From positions 24,322,802 through 24,386,801 of the forward strand of contig NC_088649.1 in NCBI RefSeq assembly GCF_964019385.1: a stretch of DNA of 64,000 bases. The letters run 5' to 3'. A model generated the notes under the pieces. It did not search any database. It saw nothing but the letters and a program-made list of their open reading frames with translations, and had not been told where the DNA came from. Positions 29,620 through 40,085 of the stretch are shown here, in pieces. A program made the translations under genes and the position numbers. This DNA comes from Sycon ciliatum (lineage: Eukaryota > Porifera > Calcarea > Leucosolenida > Sycettidae). How positions within the stretch are numbered: position 1 is the stretch's first letter; every line of letters begins with the position of its first letter.

Positions 29620-29936
29620 TGTTTAAAGTCGTTTCCGCACCTGGAGCGGAAACAAGAAACTATCACACCGGCCATACAAGGAACCAGACAAATTTCTGGA
29701 AAAAAGTGGTTGGCATGATCAACTAGCATAATCAGCCCACACTATGGCACAGGCCAATGATAGAACAGATGGAATTATCAGAAAACTGTACGCACGGAAC
29801 GGCGAGAGGAGTAGATACCAACTTGAATGAAATACAACTTAGCATTGCCAACTATGCAGAACGGACAATGCAAACTCCAGAGTGGAAATACTGGTGCCCC
29901 TATCGGCCGTAATCATGAGCGGCGGAAAACAGACTG

Positions 29937-30926
29937 TCAGCCAAGGACAGCCGCACTGAAGGTGGTGCCATCAGAGGAGGAGGGTGGAACATCACGAGAA
30001 TAAAACCTCTGGAATGTAGAGGATTGCGCCCAGTCGGCGGCCCTGAGGATTTCGGGTACAGAGGCGCCCTTCCGACGGGCAGCGGAGGTAGCAGCACTAC
30101 GTGTGGAATGCGCCTTGAAAACAGTGGTATCCACACCAGCATCCGACATGGAAGTGAGGAGCCACCTGGCAATGGTGCTCGGTGAGACCGGCTTGTGAGG
30201 ACGGCGGAACGACAGCAGCAGAGGGTTAGCAGATGTTGCGGCAGCCGGCCGGAAACCCTCTGTGCGAGCAGAATACTGCCGCAGAGCATCCACCACACAC
30301 AACTGAGGGTGCTGAGGGTAAGCAGGGAAGACAAACTGCTTGGCTGGATCACCGACGCGCTGATTCTTGGTAAGAGTGGGAATCCCAAATGAAGCAGCAT
30401 GGACAGTAATGTCCATGAAACGAACATCGAGCTTCTGCAGCTCAGAGCAACGCCGAGCACCCGTCAGAGCCAGCAGCATAGTCAACCGCAGAGTCAGTGC
30501 TTTGAGAGACTCAGGCGTGGAGGACATGTTCCGAAACCGATCCAGGACTGCCTGTACATTCCACGTGCTGCCATAGCGCGGCTGCGGCGGACGGGACTGG
30601 TATGCACCCTTGAGCAGACGAGACACCAGGGGATGCTGACCTACCACAACGCCATCGATGGGAGGAAGCGTCATAGACAAGGCTGACCGGTAACACCCTA
30701 GCGTACGGTACTGTCGGCCCAGACGGAATTGGGAGGTCAGAAAGTTAAGGACCTCTGCGAGAGGAGCATCCATGGAATCGATTTGCCGTGTGCGACACCA
30801 ATCACACCATTTGTTCCATGCCGACTGATACACACGTTCGGTGCCGGAACGCCATGACGCCAAGAGTAGGTTGGCAGTGTCGCCCGAAACTCCGCGGCGG
30901 CTGTAGCTAGCCCGGAGAGTTTCCAT
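29937..30926 (-). CDS. DIRS ORF3: tyrosine recombinase
   Basis: Integrates the element's circular DNA by site-specific recombination. The C-terminal ~300 residues have an N-terminal core-binding part (RVYQSAWNKWCDWCRTR) and a catalytic fold with the expected residues: Arg in LTGARRCSEL, His and Arg in HSTRSAA, Trp in AADWAQSS and the nucleophile Tyr in FQRFYSRD. The frame is open far upstream (to 33101) opposite ORF2's frame, but that part has no similarity to recombinases. I chose the Met at 30926 because it precedes the core-binding domain; this gives a 190-nt overlap with ORF2. The usual way of translating such an overlap (slippage or a spliced or internal start) is unknown here. Confidence 0.8.
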   Translation of the reverse strand: METLRASYSRRGVSGDTANLLLASWRSGTERVYQSAWNKWCDWCRTRQIDSMDAPLAEVLNFLTSQFRLGRQYRTLGCYRSALSMTLPPIDGVVVGQHPLVSRLLKGAYQSRPPQPRYGSTWNVQAVLDRFRNMSSTPESLKALTLRLTMLLALTGARRCSELQKLDVRFMDITVHAASFGIPTLTKNQRVGDPAKQFVFPAYPQHPQLCVVDALRQYSARTEGFRPAAATSANPLLLSFRRPHKPVSPSTIARWLLTSMSDAGVDTTVFKAHSTRSAATSAARRKGASVPEILRAADWAQSSTFQRFYSRDVPPSSSDGTTFSAAVLG

Positions 30927-32911
30927 GCGACCAGGGTGAGGTGACCGGACTGTACCAACGGGTGAACTTCGTGATCTGGACCCGTCAACAAGACTGGAGA
31001 GGCTGGCAGCACTCGCGGAACGTCTACCACTAGGGCTAAGAGAGCCGGAAACCAAGCCTGACCGGGCCAAAGCGGAGTGACCATGACGATGGATGGGACC
31101 TCCTGTAGAACAATTCTGGCCAGGCATTTGCCAATCAGACAGATTGGAGGGAAGGCATAGGCTTGCAGGCAGGACCAGTCGAGACTGAAGGCATTCAGGC
31201 GGTGTGCGTATGGGTCGGGGCGCCAACTGACATACGTGGGCAGTTGAGAATTCGTGCGAGATGCAAACAGGTCGCAGGTACTCGGCCACATGATTTGGAG
31301 ATCCTGGAAAACTGACCTGTTGAGCATCCAGTCGCTGGCATCGGTGTGATGGCGAGAGTGATAATCGGCAACTGTATTCACGGCACCAGGTAGATATTGT
31401 GGAATCAAAGTGATATCTCGGAGCAGACACCACTCCCACAGAGTGGCGGCTATCCTGTCTAAGGTCGGTGATGCATTGCTGCCCTTGCGGAGCAAACAGG
31501 CAACAGCCACACTGTTGTCGAGCTGCAGGAGAATGCTGCCCCGGTAGAGAGAAGGCGCTAGGGACTGGACAGCATACTGGGCTGCGAGCAGTTCCAGGGC
31601 ATTGATGTGAAGCTGCTTCTCGGCAGAAGTCCATCGGCCGCCGGTGGTGACATTGCCGCAACATGCACCCCACCCCGAACGACCCGCACTGGATGCATCG
31701 GACTGGATGACTAGGTCCGGCTCGGAAATGCGCACGGGTCGCCCATTCCACAGCTGGAGATGCCGAATCCACCATTGAAGCTCGGCATGGCACTCGGGGC
31801 TGAGGGCAAGCTGGTAAGTGTAGGGGCGACCCTGTCGTAGGAACGTGTTCTTCAAACACAGCAGGCGACGATAGTGAAGTGGAGCAGGAGCCACGGCAAC
31901 CATAGTGGACACCAGCAAGCCCACAATCGATGCAATGTCCCGAAGAGATACGGTGTGAGCAGTCAGCAGTCGTGCACAGTGTTGCTGAAGCTTGGCTGCT
32001 TTCGTGTCTGGCAATGAGAACTCCATGGTGACGGAGTTGACCTGAATACCCAGGTACTGTATCTGCCTGGTGGGAATCAGATGCGACTTCTTCCAGTTGA
32101 TGTTGAACCCAAGACCGATCAGCAGATGAAGAATGGTAGCAACATGGCGAAACAGGTTGGACGTTGTCTGTGCCATGATTAATAAGTCGTCGAGGTAAAT
32201 CACCAGTCGGACGCCGAGTGAACGTGCCATCGTCACCAGAGGATGCAGAGTTTTGGTGAAGACTCTGGGAGCACTGCTCAGGCCGAACGGTAGGCAGTTG
32301 AACCGGTAAAGCCGGTGATGCCACCGAAACTGGAGAAAACGACGAGACGATCGAGCCACTGGAATGGAGAAATAAGCATCTCTCAAATCTATCTTGATCA
32401 TCACATCGCCGGGCTGCAGGAGATCCGCCACTGTCTTCAATGACTCCATCATGAAGTGGTGATACTGCAGACAGTCGTTCAGGGCTCGGAGGTCGATAAT
32501 CGGCCGGATTTTGATGGAATCCGCCTTCGGCACAGCGAAAAATGGACTGAGAAATCCCTTTTCCCGCTCCGGAATCTGCGTAATGGCGCCCTTGGCAACC
32601 ATCTCGCACACCTCCTCGTCTAGCTTCTGAGTCAGAGAGACGTCCAACCGGTGAGGATGTGGTTCGGACGGCTGAGTCGGAGGAGACAGCAGATCCAGGC
32701 GGTAACCAGCGACGGTCTCCAGCACCCAAGGGTCCGTCGTCAGAGTGTGCCATGACGCCTGAAAGTACTGGAGCCGACCCGCTTGAGGGAGAGTGGACAG
32801 CTTGGAACGAGGTGGAAGCGGGAGATGAAGTGGCAGCATAGTGTAGGAATGAATAAAATGACGGAAATCGTCCGCGGAACAAGCTGGATGAGGATGGAAA
32901 GCGGGGCTCAT
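30737..32911 (-). CDS. DIRS ORF2: reverse transcriptase, RNase H, methyltransferase-like
   Basis: 724 residues. Reverse transcriptase: LSPFFAVPKADSIKIRPIID, KIDLRDAYFSIPV, CLPFGLSSAPRVFTK and the active site VIYLDDLLIMAQ. RNase H: DLVIQSDASSAGRSGWGACC, ALELLAAQYAVQ and LQLDNSVAVACLLRKGS. The C-terminal part (DLFASRTNSQLPTYVSW, PDPYAHRLNAFSLDW, YAFPPICLI, PLWPGQAWFPALLAL) is the segment likened to adenine methyltransferases in DIRS and PAT elements. The start ATG overlaps the ORF1 stop as ATGA, suggesting coupled termination-reinitiation. No stop or frameshift interrupts it. Confidence 0.88.
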   Translation of the reverse strand: MSPAFHPHPACSADDFRHFIHSYTMLPLHLPLPPRSKLSTLPQAGRLQYFQASWHTLTTDPWVLETVAGYRLDLLSPPTQPSEPHPHRLDVSLTQKLDEEVCEMVAKGAITQIPEREKGFLSPFFAVPKADSIKIRPIIDLRALNDCLQYHHFMMESLKTVADLLQPGDVMIKIDLRDAYFSIPVARSSRRFLQFRWHHRLYRFNCLPFGLSSAPRVFTKTLHPLVTMARSLGVRLVIYLDDLLIMAQTTSNLFRHVATILHLLIGLGFNINWKKSHLIPTRQIQYLGIQVNSVTMEFSLPDTKAAKLQQHCARLLTAHTVSLRDIASIVGLLVSTMVAVAPAPLHYRRLLCLKNTFLRQGRPYTYQLALSPECHAELQWWIRHLQLWNGRPVRISEPDLVIQSDASSAGRSGWGACCGNVTTGGRWTSAEKQLHINALELLAAQYAVQSLAPSLYRGSILLQLDNSVAVACLLRKGSNASPTLDRIAATLWEWCLLRDITLIPQYLPGAVNTVADYHSRHHTDASDWMLNRSVFQDLQIMWPSTCDLFASRTNSQLPTYVSWRPDPYAHRLNAFSLDWSCLQAYAFPPICLIGKCLARIVLQEVPSIVMVTPLWPGQAWFPALLALVVDVPRVLPASPVLLTGPDHEVHPLVQSGHLTLVAWKLSGLATAAAEFRATLPTYSWRHGVPAPNVCISRHGTNGVIGVAHGKSIPWMLLSQRSLTF

Positions 32912-34341
32912 CCCGATCCCCGGCCGAGACGCTGCTGCCTCTGCGGCTGGTGGTGTGTCTGCGACTGCTGTCGGAAGTGGCGGGGTGTGGTGCCGGCTCC
33001 GTGACCCGAACCCCGGTAGCGATCTGTGCCGCGGTAGTAGTTGCGGCTGGGGCCGGGAGCCTCCCGAAAAAGAGACTTAGCAGAGGCAGAAGCCGGTGCA
33101 CTGGACGAGCGGACTGGGTGCGAGGAACTGGAGCGTGAGTTTCTAAACGGGCGCTTGCGGCGATTCAGAGAAGAGCTCAGCTCCTGAAATGCTTTCACCT
33201 CCTTGGCCTGCGACCGCATTAACTTCAGAAATTCTGGACCAAAGAGGTTGGAGCCGGAAACAGACAAATCTGCTGATCGTAGAACAGACACAGCAGCTGG
33301 CTCATGCTGCCGGAGCAGTTTGTAACGGCGCTCCTGTGAAATATGTTCACTGGCGTGACCCACCAGCACCAATGTCTGCTGGACAGACATAATGACGTCA
33401 GCTGGAGACAAGGCCGTGCCTGTCTGTTCAGCTGACAAGGCTCTCGAATAAAGAGCACACAGCGGTCCGACCGTGTCCAAAACCTCGTCCTGAACAGTCC
33501 ACAGAAAACGGTCTGGGTCAGGTGCACGGGACTGCTTGCCCGTATCCCGCCGTTTACCCACAAAATCATCACGACGAGGTGTGGCAACACTGGGTACATT
33601 AGAGGGCCGCGGGCACTGCGCAACCAGGCGCTTATGTGCATCAAACTCAAGGCGATGCCTTACGTGCTTCCCGAGGTAATCCGCGACCTCCGGCGCGACC
33701 CGTACCCCAGTGGCATCTGGCAATACAGATGGGTCAAACACCGACCGCTCCACAGGTGGTGGATGTGAGTGGGACCGTTTGGCCCGCTTGCTACGCCCGA
33801 TCTGGTGGCAAGCAACACTGTCCTGATCTGAGGACTCCGAGTCGGCACTACTAGAACTAGCACTTGAGCTCTGGCTAGAACTAGAGTAGTGCGCACTCTC
33901 ATCGACATCGGAGTTGGAGTATGTCTTGGACTGAGAACAGTCCGACTCACACTCGGAGGCACTGCCAACAGTGTCCGACTCGTAGGCACATAGGCCCAGT
34001 AGGTCGCGAGACCGTTTAGGCCGCTTAGTGCTCGTCACATTCAAGGACGCACTATGGCGCCAACAAGGTGCCGGGCTGGATCCACCAGCCACTCGTGCCC
34101 TGGCTGCGCCAGAAACATCACACGACCCAAAGTCACGGCGTGACTCGCGTGGACGCACGACACTCGAAGCACCCGGCCCATCTTGGGGTGTCACCACACT
34201 CCCGCATCCACGGCTCTGTGTTTCGACCGCATCGGCCAGCACGTGGGCAAGGCGGCGAGCCGCCTGATCATCGTCACGCAAAGACTCTAGAAGCTTCTCC
34301 ATCGCCAAGAGTCTAAGACAGCAAGAGAAAAAAATATCCAA
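32908..34341 (-). CDS. DIRS ORF1: Gag-like protein
   Basis: 477 residues. The N-terminal half is charged and Ser-rich, including a long Ser tract and a basic stretch (KRPKRSRD), as in DIRS ORF1 proteins. The C-terminal half holds the conserved Gag-like helical core (LALVGHASEHISQERRYK in shortened sense: VGHASEHISQERRYKLL, then GSNLFGPEFLKLMRSQ). It ends with a Gly/Arg/His/Gln-rich tail (GTTPRHFRQQSQTHHQ), probably RNA-binding. It should coat the element's RNA. The stop overlaps the ORF2 start. Confidence 0.75.
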   Translation of the reverse strand: MDIFFSCCLRLLAMEKLLESLRDDDQAARRLAHVLADAVETQSRGCGSVVTPQDGPGASSVVRPRESRRDFGSCDVSGAARARVAGGSSPAPCWRHSASLNVTSTKRPKRSRDLLGLCAYESDTVGSASECESDCSQSKTYSNSDVDESAHYSSSSQSSSASSSSADSESSDQDSVACHQIGRSKRAKRSHSHPPPVERSVFDPSVLPDATGVRVAPEVADYLGKHVRHRLEFDAHKRLVAQCPRPSNVPSVATPRRDDFVGKRRDTGKQSRAPDPDRFLWTVQDEVLDTVGPLCALYSRALSAEQTGTALSPADVIMSVQQTLVLVGHASEHISQERRYKLLRQHEPAAVSVLRSADLSVSGSNLFGPEFLKLMRSQAKEVKAFQELSSSLNRRKRPFRNSRSSSSHPVRSSSAPASASAKSLFREAPGPSRNYYRGTDRYRGSGHGAGTTPRHFRQQSQTHHQPQRQQRLGRGSG

Positions 34342-34474
34342 GGCACTTCTTGTTCGAGCATGAAAAAAGGCCTGAAAGGGCCTTGGATGAGCTGCATCAA
34401 GTACAGCTTCATTAGAATATTTAACTTTAAAAATTGCTGTGTTCGAGCATGAAATCGCGTAAATCGCGAGGGCT
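34342..34474 (-). promoter_or_regulatory. DIRS 5' leader
   Basis: Non-coding leader between the terminal repeat and ORF1. It contains two copies of TTCGAGCATGAAA and a hairpin-forming GGCCTGAAAGGGCC. The same leader, nearly unchanged, occurs in the short element at 26584-26745, so it probably carries promoter or priming signals. Confidence 0.5.
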
Positions 34475-34513
34475 AGACATAGTTATATCTCACCGGAAAC
34501 TCCGACATGCAAT
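34475..34513. repeat. DIRS inverted terminal repeat, 5' side
   Basis: Exact complement of 29581-29619. Confidence 0.85.
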
Positions 34514-35201
34514 CCAGACCGCGCCGCGGTAGCAGCAAGGGCTGGATGAACAGCGGCACTGGTGACTGGTGGAGTATGACTATGAAGCAGGGATTTTACT
34601 ACTCCCTAGCCCTGCTATGAAGTATGAGTCAGGCATGAGTGACTGGAATGTGTTTCCCGTGTGCACTCAAGCCAAAGCTAAACTAGCCTAAAGAGCATGC
34701 ATACACGCGCTCAATGATGATGTATGATGTACAGATGTCAGTACCATGCCCCATGGCCTAGGCCAGGGCAGGGGCCGCGTTGGGACATCACCAACCTGCA
34801 ACCTCGACTACAGTAAGATCGGGCGCCGAAGAACGCAGGGGCTCGAGCGCAGCCTAGGAAAGTTCTTTTTTGATTCTAGCCTTATGTACATGTAGTGCAA
34901 TGTAGTACTTCTAACCTAGTGGGTGTCGTAAATGGGAATGACTGTACATGTAGCAGTTACTGTTTACACGTGTACATGACATGTACTCACCTCCCATACA
35001 TGTACAATGTTCCAAATTTTAAAAGTGTTCTTAAATCTGATAATTCTAGCCTGGACTGTTCTTAAATTTTGCCGGTTTTCCAGCCTGGGTGTTCTTCGGC
35101 GAGGTGTTCTTCGGCGCCCGATCTTACTGTACACTACAGCCATAGCCTCATAGGCCTAGTACTAGTAGTACAGGGACAGGGAGCATCTTCTCAAACTCAA
35201 A
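34514..35201. other. No gene; rich in TACATGTA words
   Basis: Unassigned sequence with several ACATGTAC/TACATGTA palindromes (34889, 34947, 34978, 34999 regions). It also has a repeated 'TGTTCTTCGGCG' pair near 35090-35115. Confidence 0.4.
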
Positions 35202-35220
35202 AGAGAGATTCTGCATAATG

Positions 35221-36217
35221 AATTTCGTTGCATTTTTTCGTCACCATGAGCGCGCAGCGAAAAAGCGGACGAATATTCGTCGCAGTAGGCGCGAAACCCA
35301 AATGCTCAGCGAACAAATTTTTCGTTGCACTTTTGCTTCACTCCGGATACTAGTACCTTTTCTACGTACAGTCTTGCTTTGATCTGAGTCGATTTTAGTT
35401 TCTATCTCCGTGGCACGTCGTTCAGTGTGGTAGCTTCAGCTTACGATGGAAGGTCTTGGACGGCGCATGGTGATGGAAGATGATGGTGTGGATCCGCTGG
35501 AGACTCCCGTCGTGCAAGCGCCAGTTCCGGTCACTCCCATCTCAAGTACATCAAGTCCCAAGTGACACTTCAGGTGATGGATGTGGCGTCTCCTCCGGAC
35601 GAACTCTATCCAGCACGACGAAATGCCAGCTAGCCATACATGTACGTGGATAATGGCGGCAGAAAAATTGGCAGAATTCGGTACTTTTTCTGGTAAGTTT
35701 CATGCATGTTTGGTATGTGGTTAAAGAAATGGAGCAGAATTCGTGGAATTGCCCGCCATAAGGTTTGTATGGTTCTGCCAATTTCACTGCTTTTCGAGCA
35801 GAATCTGCCACCTTTTCGAGCATTATCCGCCAATGCCTAATGCCAGCGCCTCCAATACACTATGGAGATGGATCTCATCCTGCTTCGGCAGCTGCGCTCT
35901 CACCCGCATCCTTTCGCGCAAGATCCATCCCGATTTGGCTCCGGCAACAAGAAAGGAGTGAGAGACAGCAAAGGCGACGCCTGGAAGAAGCGACAGTAAG
36001 ATTACAATGTGTTATTGCGTTTTGGTGCATTGTGATGTGTGTCAAGAAATGGCTGCTGGTGATTCATAAACAATAGTAAACATTTCATGTAGGAGCAATA
36101 GAAGACCTTTCAGCTAAGATGGCACAGATACTGAAAAACTTAGAGGACGGCATGGCGTGGTAGGTTTCTATGGTGAGACCCTCTGGTGAGGCAATTCCTT
36201 AAAAATTATAATAACTA
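35221..36217. other. Left part of the Harbinger candidate, no clear gene
   Basis: Holds GCGAAA/TTCGTC-rich terminal sequence to about 35340. Overlapping frames around 35551-36076 (for example PSATGGNQ-less, Arg-rich RKERSERQQRRRLEEATVRL) might be part of an accessory protein with introns; no reliable gene model. Confidence 0.3.
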
Positions 36218-37248
36218 CTTCCTCCGCGTCATCGAAATTGTCGCAGTTTCACTAGTGACTTGTCACTTGTTACTGACAACTCCATAAGCTAAGCCATTCA
36301 AAACTTATTACACAGTATGATAGTCTGAAGCCTAGAGTAACGTTCCAGGACAGTTGGACTGAGAGTTTTCATGCAGAAATGAAGTCCTCGTCGTCGCTGA
36401 TGTCAATGGACGCAAAAATATCGTTCCGAAATATTTCAAGGAAGGTTGAAAGTTGGTCGCGCCTCATCTCAAACGCTTTGACTTTCTCCACAGGACAAGA
36501 GCTGCTATGCTTGTCGTCTGCTAGCTCTGGATGATTTCTACTTCACCACCAACGAAGCCTAGTAAGAATACACGATCGTTGCGAGGTCGGTTGATTACCG
36601 TCGGCAGAATCACCTCGATCTTGAAATGAACTTTTTTTAGCCGTGGCATGCCCATTTATTTTAGCTGTGTGGTCACAGCTCATGCAGGTAAATGTACTAT
36701 CATGTCCAGCGCGCCCTCTTTTTCAGCAACACTGCCCGGCCCTGATTCACTGGTATACCATGGTATGGCACCTGCGCGTGCATCACTAGCACTACATGTA
36801 GAGTCTACACGGCTCTTGCAGGTACAATCATGTACTGAGTGTCTCAGCCAGAGCGACAAATTTTATCGCTGTTGCAGGCATTTAGTTTGCTGACCCCTCG
36901 ATGTTTCTCCAAGCGCTGCCACTTATTCCACGAAGTCATTCTCACCCCAGCTAAGGTAAAACAGTGATGAGGCTTGAGTGAACGGCCATAAGCACGAGAA
37001 ATGTGCAGGCTGCAATGCCTGACTGATCTCACCGAGTCGAAATTACCATCGCAGCGACATCAGCGAGGAAATTGTATCTATTTCAAAAATTCCAGCTTCC
37101 AATAACAGAAAATAGAACTTTGCCGTCACCCTATACTGATGACCATCGCCTATGTCCAATTCCTTACCTGTGGTACGAGTGCTGGTGAGTAAATACCCCG
37201 TTTTATATCAAAAGTCAAACTGCGACAATTTCGATGACGCGGAGGAAG
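36218..37248 (-). mobile_element. Mariner-like element with CTTCCTCCG ends, nested copy
   Basis: Perfect inverted ends of ~31 bp (CTTCCTCCGCGTCATCGAAA...) with TA at both flanks (36216-36217, 37249-37250). Near the left end the minus strand can read VEKVKAFEMRRDQLSTFLEI followed by an acidic tail (DISDDEDF), like the C-terminus of a transposase. The relative at 48276-49264 has the same ends and a recognisable mariner motif. Confidence 0.65.
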
Positions 37249-37295
37249 TATGTATCTCCAACAGTCCATGCAATGACAGATGATGAATATCTGAT

Positions 37296-37871
37296 TTGCC
37301 CTCAATTCCGTTCGTTCCATGTGCATTTCTGTTTTGCAGAACCGAATCAGCCAAGCAGTACACGGAGAAAGACCAGCTGTTGACAGAGCTGAAGGACCTC
37401 TACACTGAGAGAGAATTGGCCCAAGAGAGGTCAGCACAAGCCGCAGCGACAGAAAGGGATCATGCAATTCAAATGCGGGATGACGCGTGCGAAACCTTTT
37501 CCAACAAAGTGCCAGCCCTGCTACAACTAAACCTGCAGCGAATGGCAAGAAGCGGAGGGCCGGCCAATTTTTTGGATAGCCTTATTGATTACATAGAGAA
37601 GAAGTATGAGGCCTAGACCGAACTGGAGAAAGAGCGTGCTTTCGAGAAATAATAATTAGACTTGGAGAAGTAGCGTTTGGAGGTTTACGCAGAGACAAGG
37701 AAGGAGGAGCTGCAGGAGTCGCAACGGGAGAGGGAGGCAAGGACAAGAAAGGATGGCAAAGACCGGGAGGAACGGCAAGATCGAGAGAAGACAGACAGAG
37801 AAGACTCACGCCAAGAGAGGAACATGATGATGGATTTGCTGAAGACAATGATGGAAGCAGTGAAGAAGTAA
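37296..37871 (+). pseudogene. Coiled-coil protein remnant, possible Harbinger accessory gene
   Basis: The frame reads TESAKQYTEKDQLLTELKDL and RSAQAAATERDHAIQMRDD, stops at 37614-37616 and, after further stops, continues as an almost purely charged helix (EVYAETRKEELQESQRERE, ending MMMDLLKTMMEAVKK). Such Glu/Arg-rich tails ending in Met-rich helices are common in the Myb/SANT-like second protein of Harbinger elements. No SANT fold was identified, so the identity is tentative. Confidence 0.4.
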
Positions 37872-37878
37872 AACTCAA

Positions 37879-38780
37879 AGAGGAACTGCCGTTTACAGAA
37901 TTTATATTCTTTTCACACAGCAGTCTTCATTCCACATAGAACTAAAATACAGAACTGCATGCCTCATTTGTTTCTCTCTGCTTAGCCCATCTCCCTATAT
38001 GCTCCAACTTTCATCTCCATTATGCAGATATTATGTTAAGTGTTCCATTCCAAAAGCCGTGGTGGTAGCCATGGAAGTATGGCAAGATATTCATAACTCA
38101 AGACAGCAGCCATGCTTATGCTGTTCTGTTACTGCAGTAATTATAATAATGGCTGTGCAAGCAATAGGATGACTGTGCATGCATGTTCTCCACAGGTACA
38201 TTCAGGCAGCAGCTTTACCAGATAATGTTCACTGGTACATTCAGAAGTTTCACAATGATTGTATTTACATAGCAGCACACCTAGACACTGTGTGTGTTGT
38301 GTTCGGATAAACTACAAGTGCAGTGTAATCATACAGTGAATGATTTATACAGGGTTCTAGCCAAAGGGGGGATAGGGGGCGCAGCGCCCCCCCCCCTCCC
38401 CCTACTCATTGCCCGCCCCCCTACTCATTTTCCGATTTTCGTGATTTTCATGCAATTCAACGAAAATGCAGCCGAACGTCACCATTAGATGGTTTGTAAA
38501 GGCACATTTGTATGGGGCGGAGTCGGGGATTCGCCACATACGTTGCATTTAGCGTAGCAAGACAATAATAATTGGAAAGTGGAAAAATGGGATACAGGGT
38601 AACTGTTTCCCACGCCCGCCTCTCCCCCCCCCCCCTACTATTTTTACCTGGCTAGAACCCTGATTTATATATACATGTAGCTCATACTGGGACGAAAAGG
38701 ACGAAACAGTTCTGCCCGCTGGTTGAGTAGCTCATCATTGCAAATACTCGTTCAAACTGGGAGGGCCGACTCCGAAGAAG
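37879..38780. other. Intergenic part of the Harbinger candidate
   Basis: Contains a foldback-like pair: AGGGTTCTAGCCAAAGG near 38351 and CCTGGCTAGAACCCTG near 38647, framing ~300 bp with poly-C runs (38387-38398, 38625-38633). This is probably a further small MITE (about 38350-38662). No gene. Confidence 0.5.
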
Positions 38781-39737
38781 TTACTTACTTGCTGGTTTTG
38801 TTCCCATAGCGTGCAATTGTATGATTTCATTTGTAAAAGGTGTTGCGACATAGTAGTAGAAAGCCACTGGCTGAAGCAACATCTTCTGCTGTTTCTTCAT
38901 GTCGACATAGGCCCAGAGTGTAGAAATGTCTCCAAAGGCCCACTCCACAGCTACATGTATTCTCACGTTGCTGAACCGCGTGTTAAAATCACGCTGTGCA
39001 GCTGTCAGTGCTGCACCCTGGAAAGCCTTCTGCAGATACTGCGACAATCGGTGCTGTGGCTCCATACAGCGCATACTGCACTCGTCCATACATGTACATG
39101 TACATGTATGTGCAGCTAACTGCTGCCGGAGTCCACTTTCTTCCAAGACACCAGCATCTTGCCTCCTCCCATCCCCGGGATCAAAGAGATGTGCGATTAT
39201 TCCGTCAAGTGTGACCACCACCTGGTACTTCAGGGCATGCACTCGTTTGTGCCCGTTGTAAAATTGTTGCTGGTCTCTGACAGGACGGCATATTGGCCTC
39301 ACGGTCCCATCAATAAAACCTCACACATGGAGATCGGGGCCGACATTCTCCATGATTTTTGTGGAGTACGTGGCAACTCTCTCTGCGCTGAAGAATCCTT
39401 GTGTGAATGGATCATTGAGAAGGTGGCCCCATCAACGCCACATCCACATCAGTATTGTATTGAAAATTAGCGGTAGCACAGGCTTTGAACGCCCAAATTC
39501 TTCACAGAGGTCAGACAACCGGCTGGGATAGCACAGCCGTCTGAGAAGAATCAGCAAACCCTCCATACCACTCCACTTGGTCCGGCAAACTGGAGATCTA
39601 TAGTTATGCGGCACCTGCAACGCAAAGTATACGTCTTTCAGCTGCTGCCCAGTTAAGCGGAAGCGCCTGATGCACGTCTCATCATCCAGACTTGCGATAT
39701 CCAGACGCATGGGCACAATTTCATGACTGATAAGCAT
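38781..39737 (-). pseudogene. Harbinger-type transposase, two nonsense changes
   Basis: N-terminal part: RFRLTGQQLKDVYFALQVP, GMEGLLILLRRLCYPSRLSD and FGRSKPVLPLIFN, the usual helix-turn-helix region. In the same frame a TGA at 39432-39434 is followed by HLLNDPFTQGFFSAERV. A second TGA near 39303 stands where Trp or another residue precedes GFIDGTVRPICRP, the first catalytic Asp. The rest has the second Asp (GDGRRQDAGVL) and the Glu (HVAVEWAFGDIS). A Cys/Thr stretch between them comes from an expanded ACATGT repeat. It is therefore a DDE transposase of the PIF/Harbinger group, dead by two stops but otherwise complete. Confidence 0.75.
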
Positions 39738-39969
39738 ACCTCGAGCAGCTCAGTCTGCTGCATACTGAATTCCATTTTTTTTAATCACATTGCGCATACG
39801 TACGGAAGAAGGGGGGGGGGGACAAAACGAAGACAAAACAAGAAAACAACAATGGGTGTGTAGGCGGCACACGAGCTGCGCTGGTGAGATGCAGTGGACT
39901 CTCCCGACCAAGGGTCTCGGGATCGGCGTACACAGCAAGCACCATGGGAGAGGGGGGCGAGAGGAATGG

Positions 39970-39970
<1 letters not shown>

Positions 39971-40061
<91 letters not shown>

Positions 40062-40085
40062 GAGATAGAGAGAGGGAGAGAGAGT
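39971..40085. repeat. (GA)n microsatellite
   Basis: Long GA array. The Arg/Glu and Ser/Leu frames across it are repeat translations. Confidence 0.95.

Larger units (their letters stand above)
29581..34513 (-). mobile_element. DIRS-type tyrosine-recombinase retrotransposon (4.9 kb)
   Basis: Bounded by perfect 39-bp inverted repeats (29581-29619 and 34475-34513; inner word GTCGGAGTTTCCGGTGAGAT). Reading leftward it has an ORF1 Gag-like protein, ORF2 with reverse transcriptase, RNase H and a methyltransferase-like region, and ORF3 with a tyrosine recombinase. ORF1 and ORF2 overlap by ATGA; ORF3 overlaps ORF2's end. Inverted termini, no LTRs and no DDE integrase are the marks of DIRS elements. 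All three frames are open with catalytic residues present, so this copy may be recently active. Confidence 0.85.

Noticed and set aside
29937-33101. A single 1054-residue recombinase protein
   Set aside because: Only the last ~330 residues resemble a tyrosine recombinase; the rest overlaps ORF2 in another frame and reads as low-complexity sequence.
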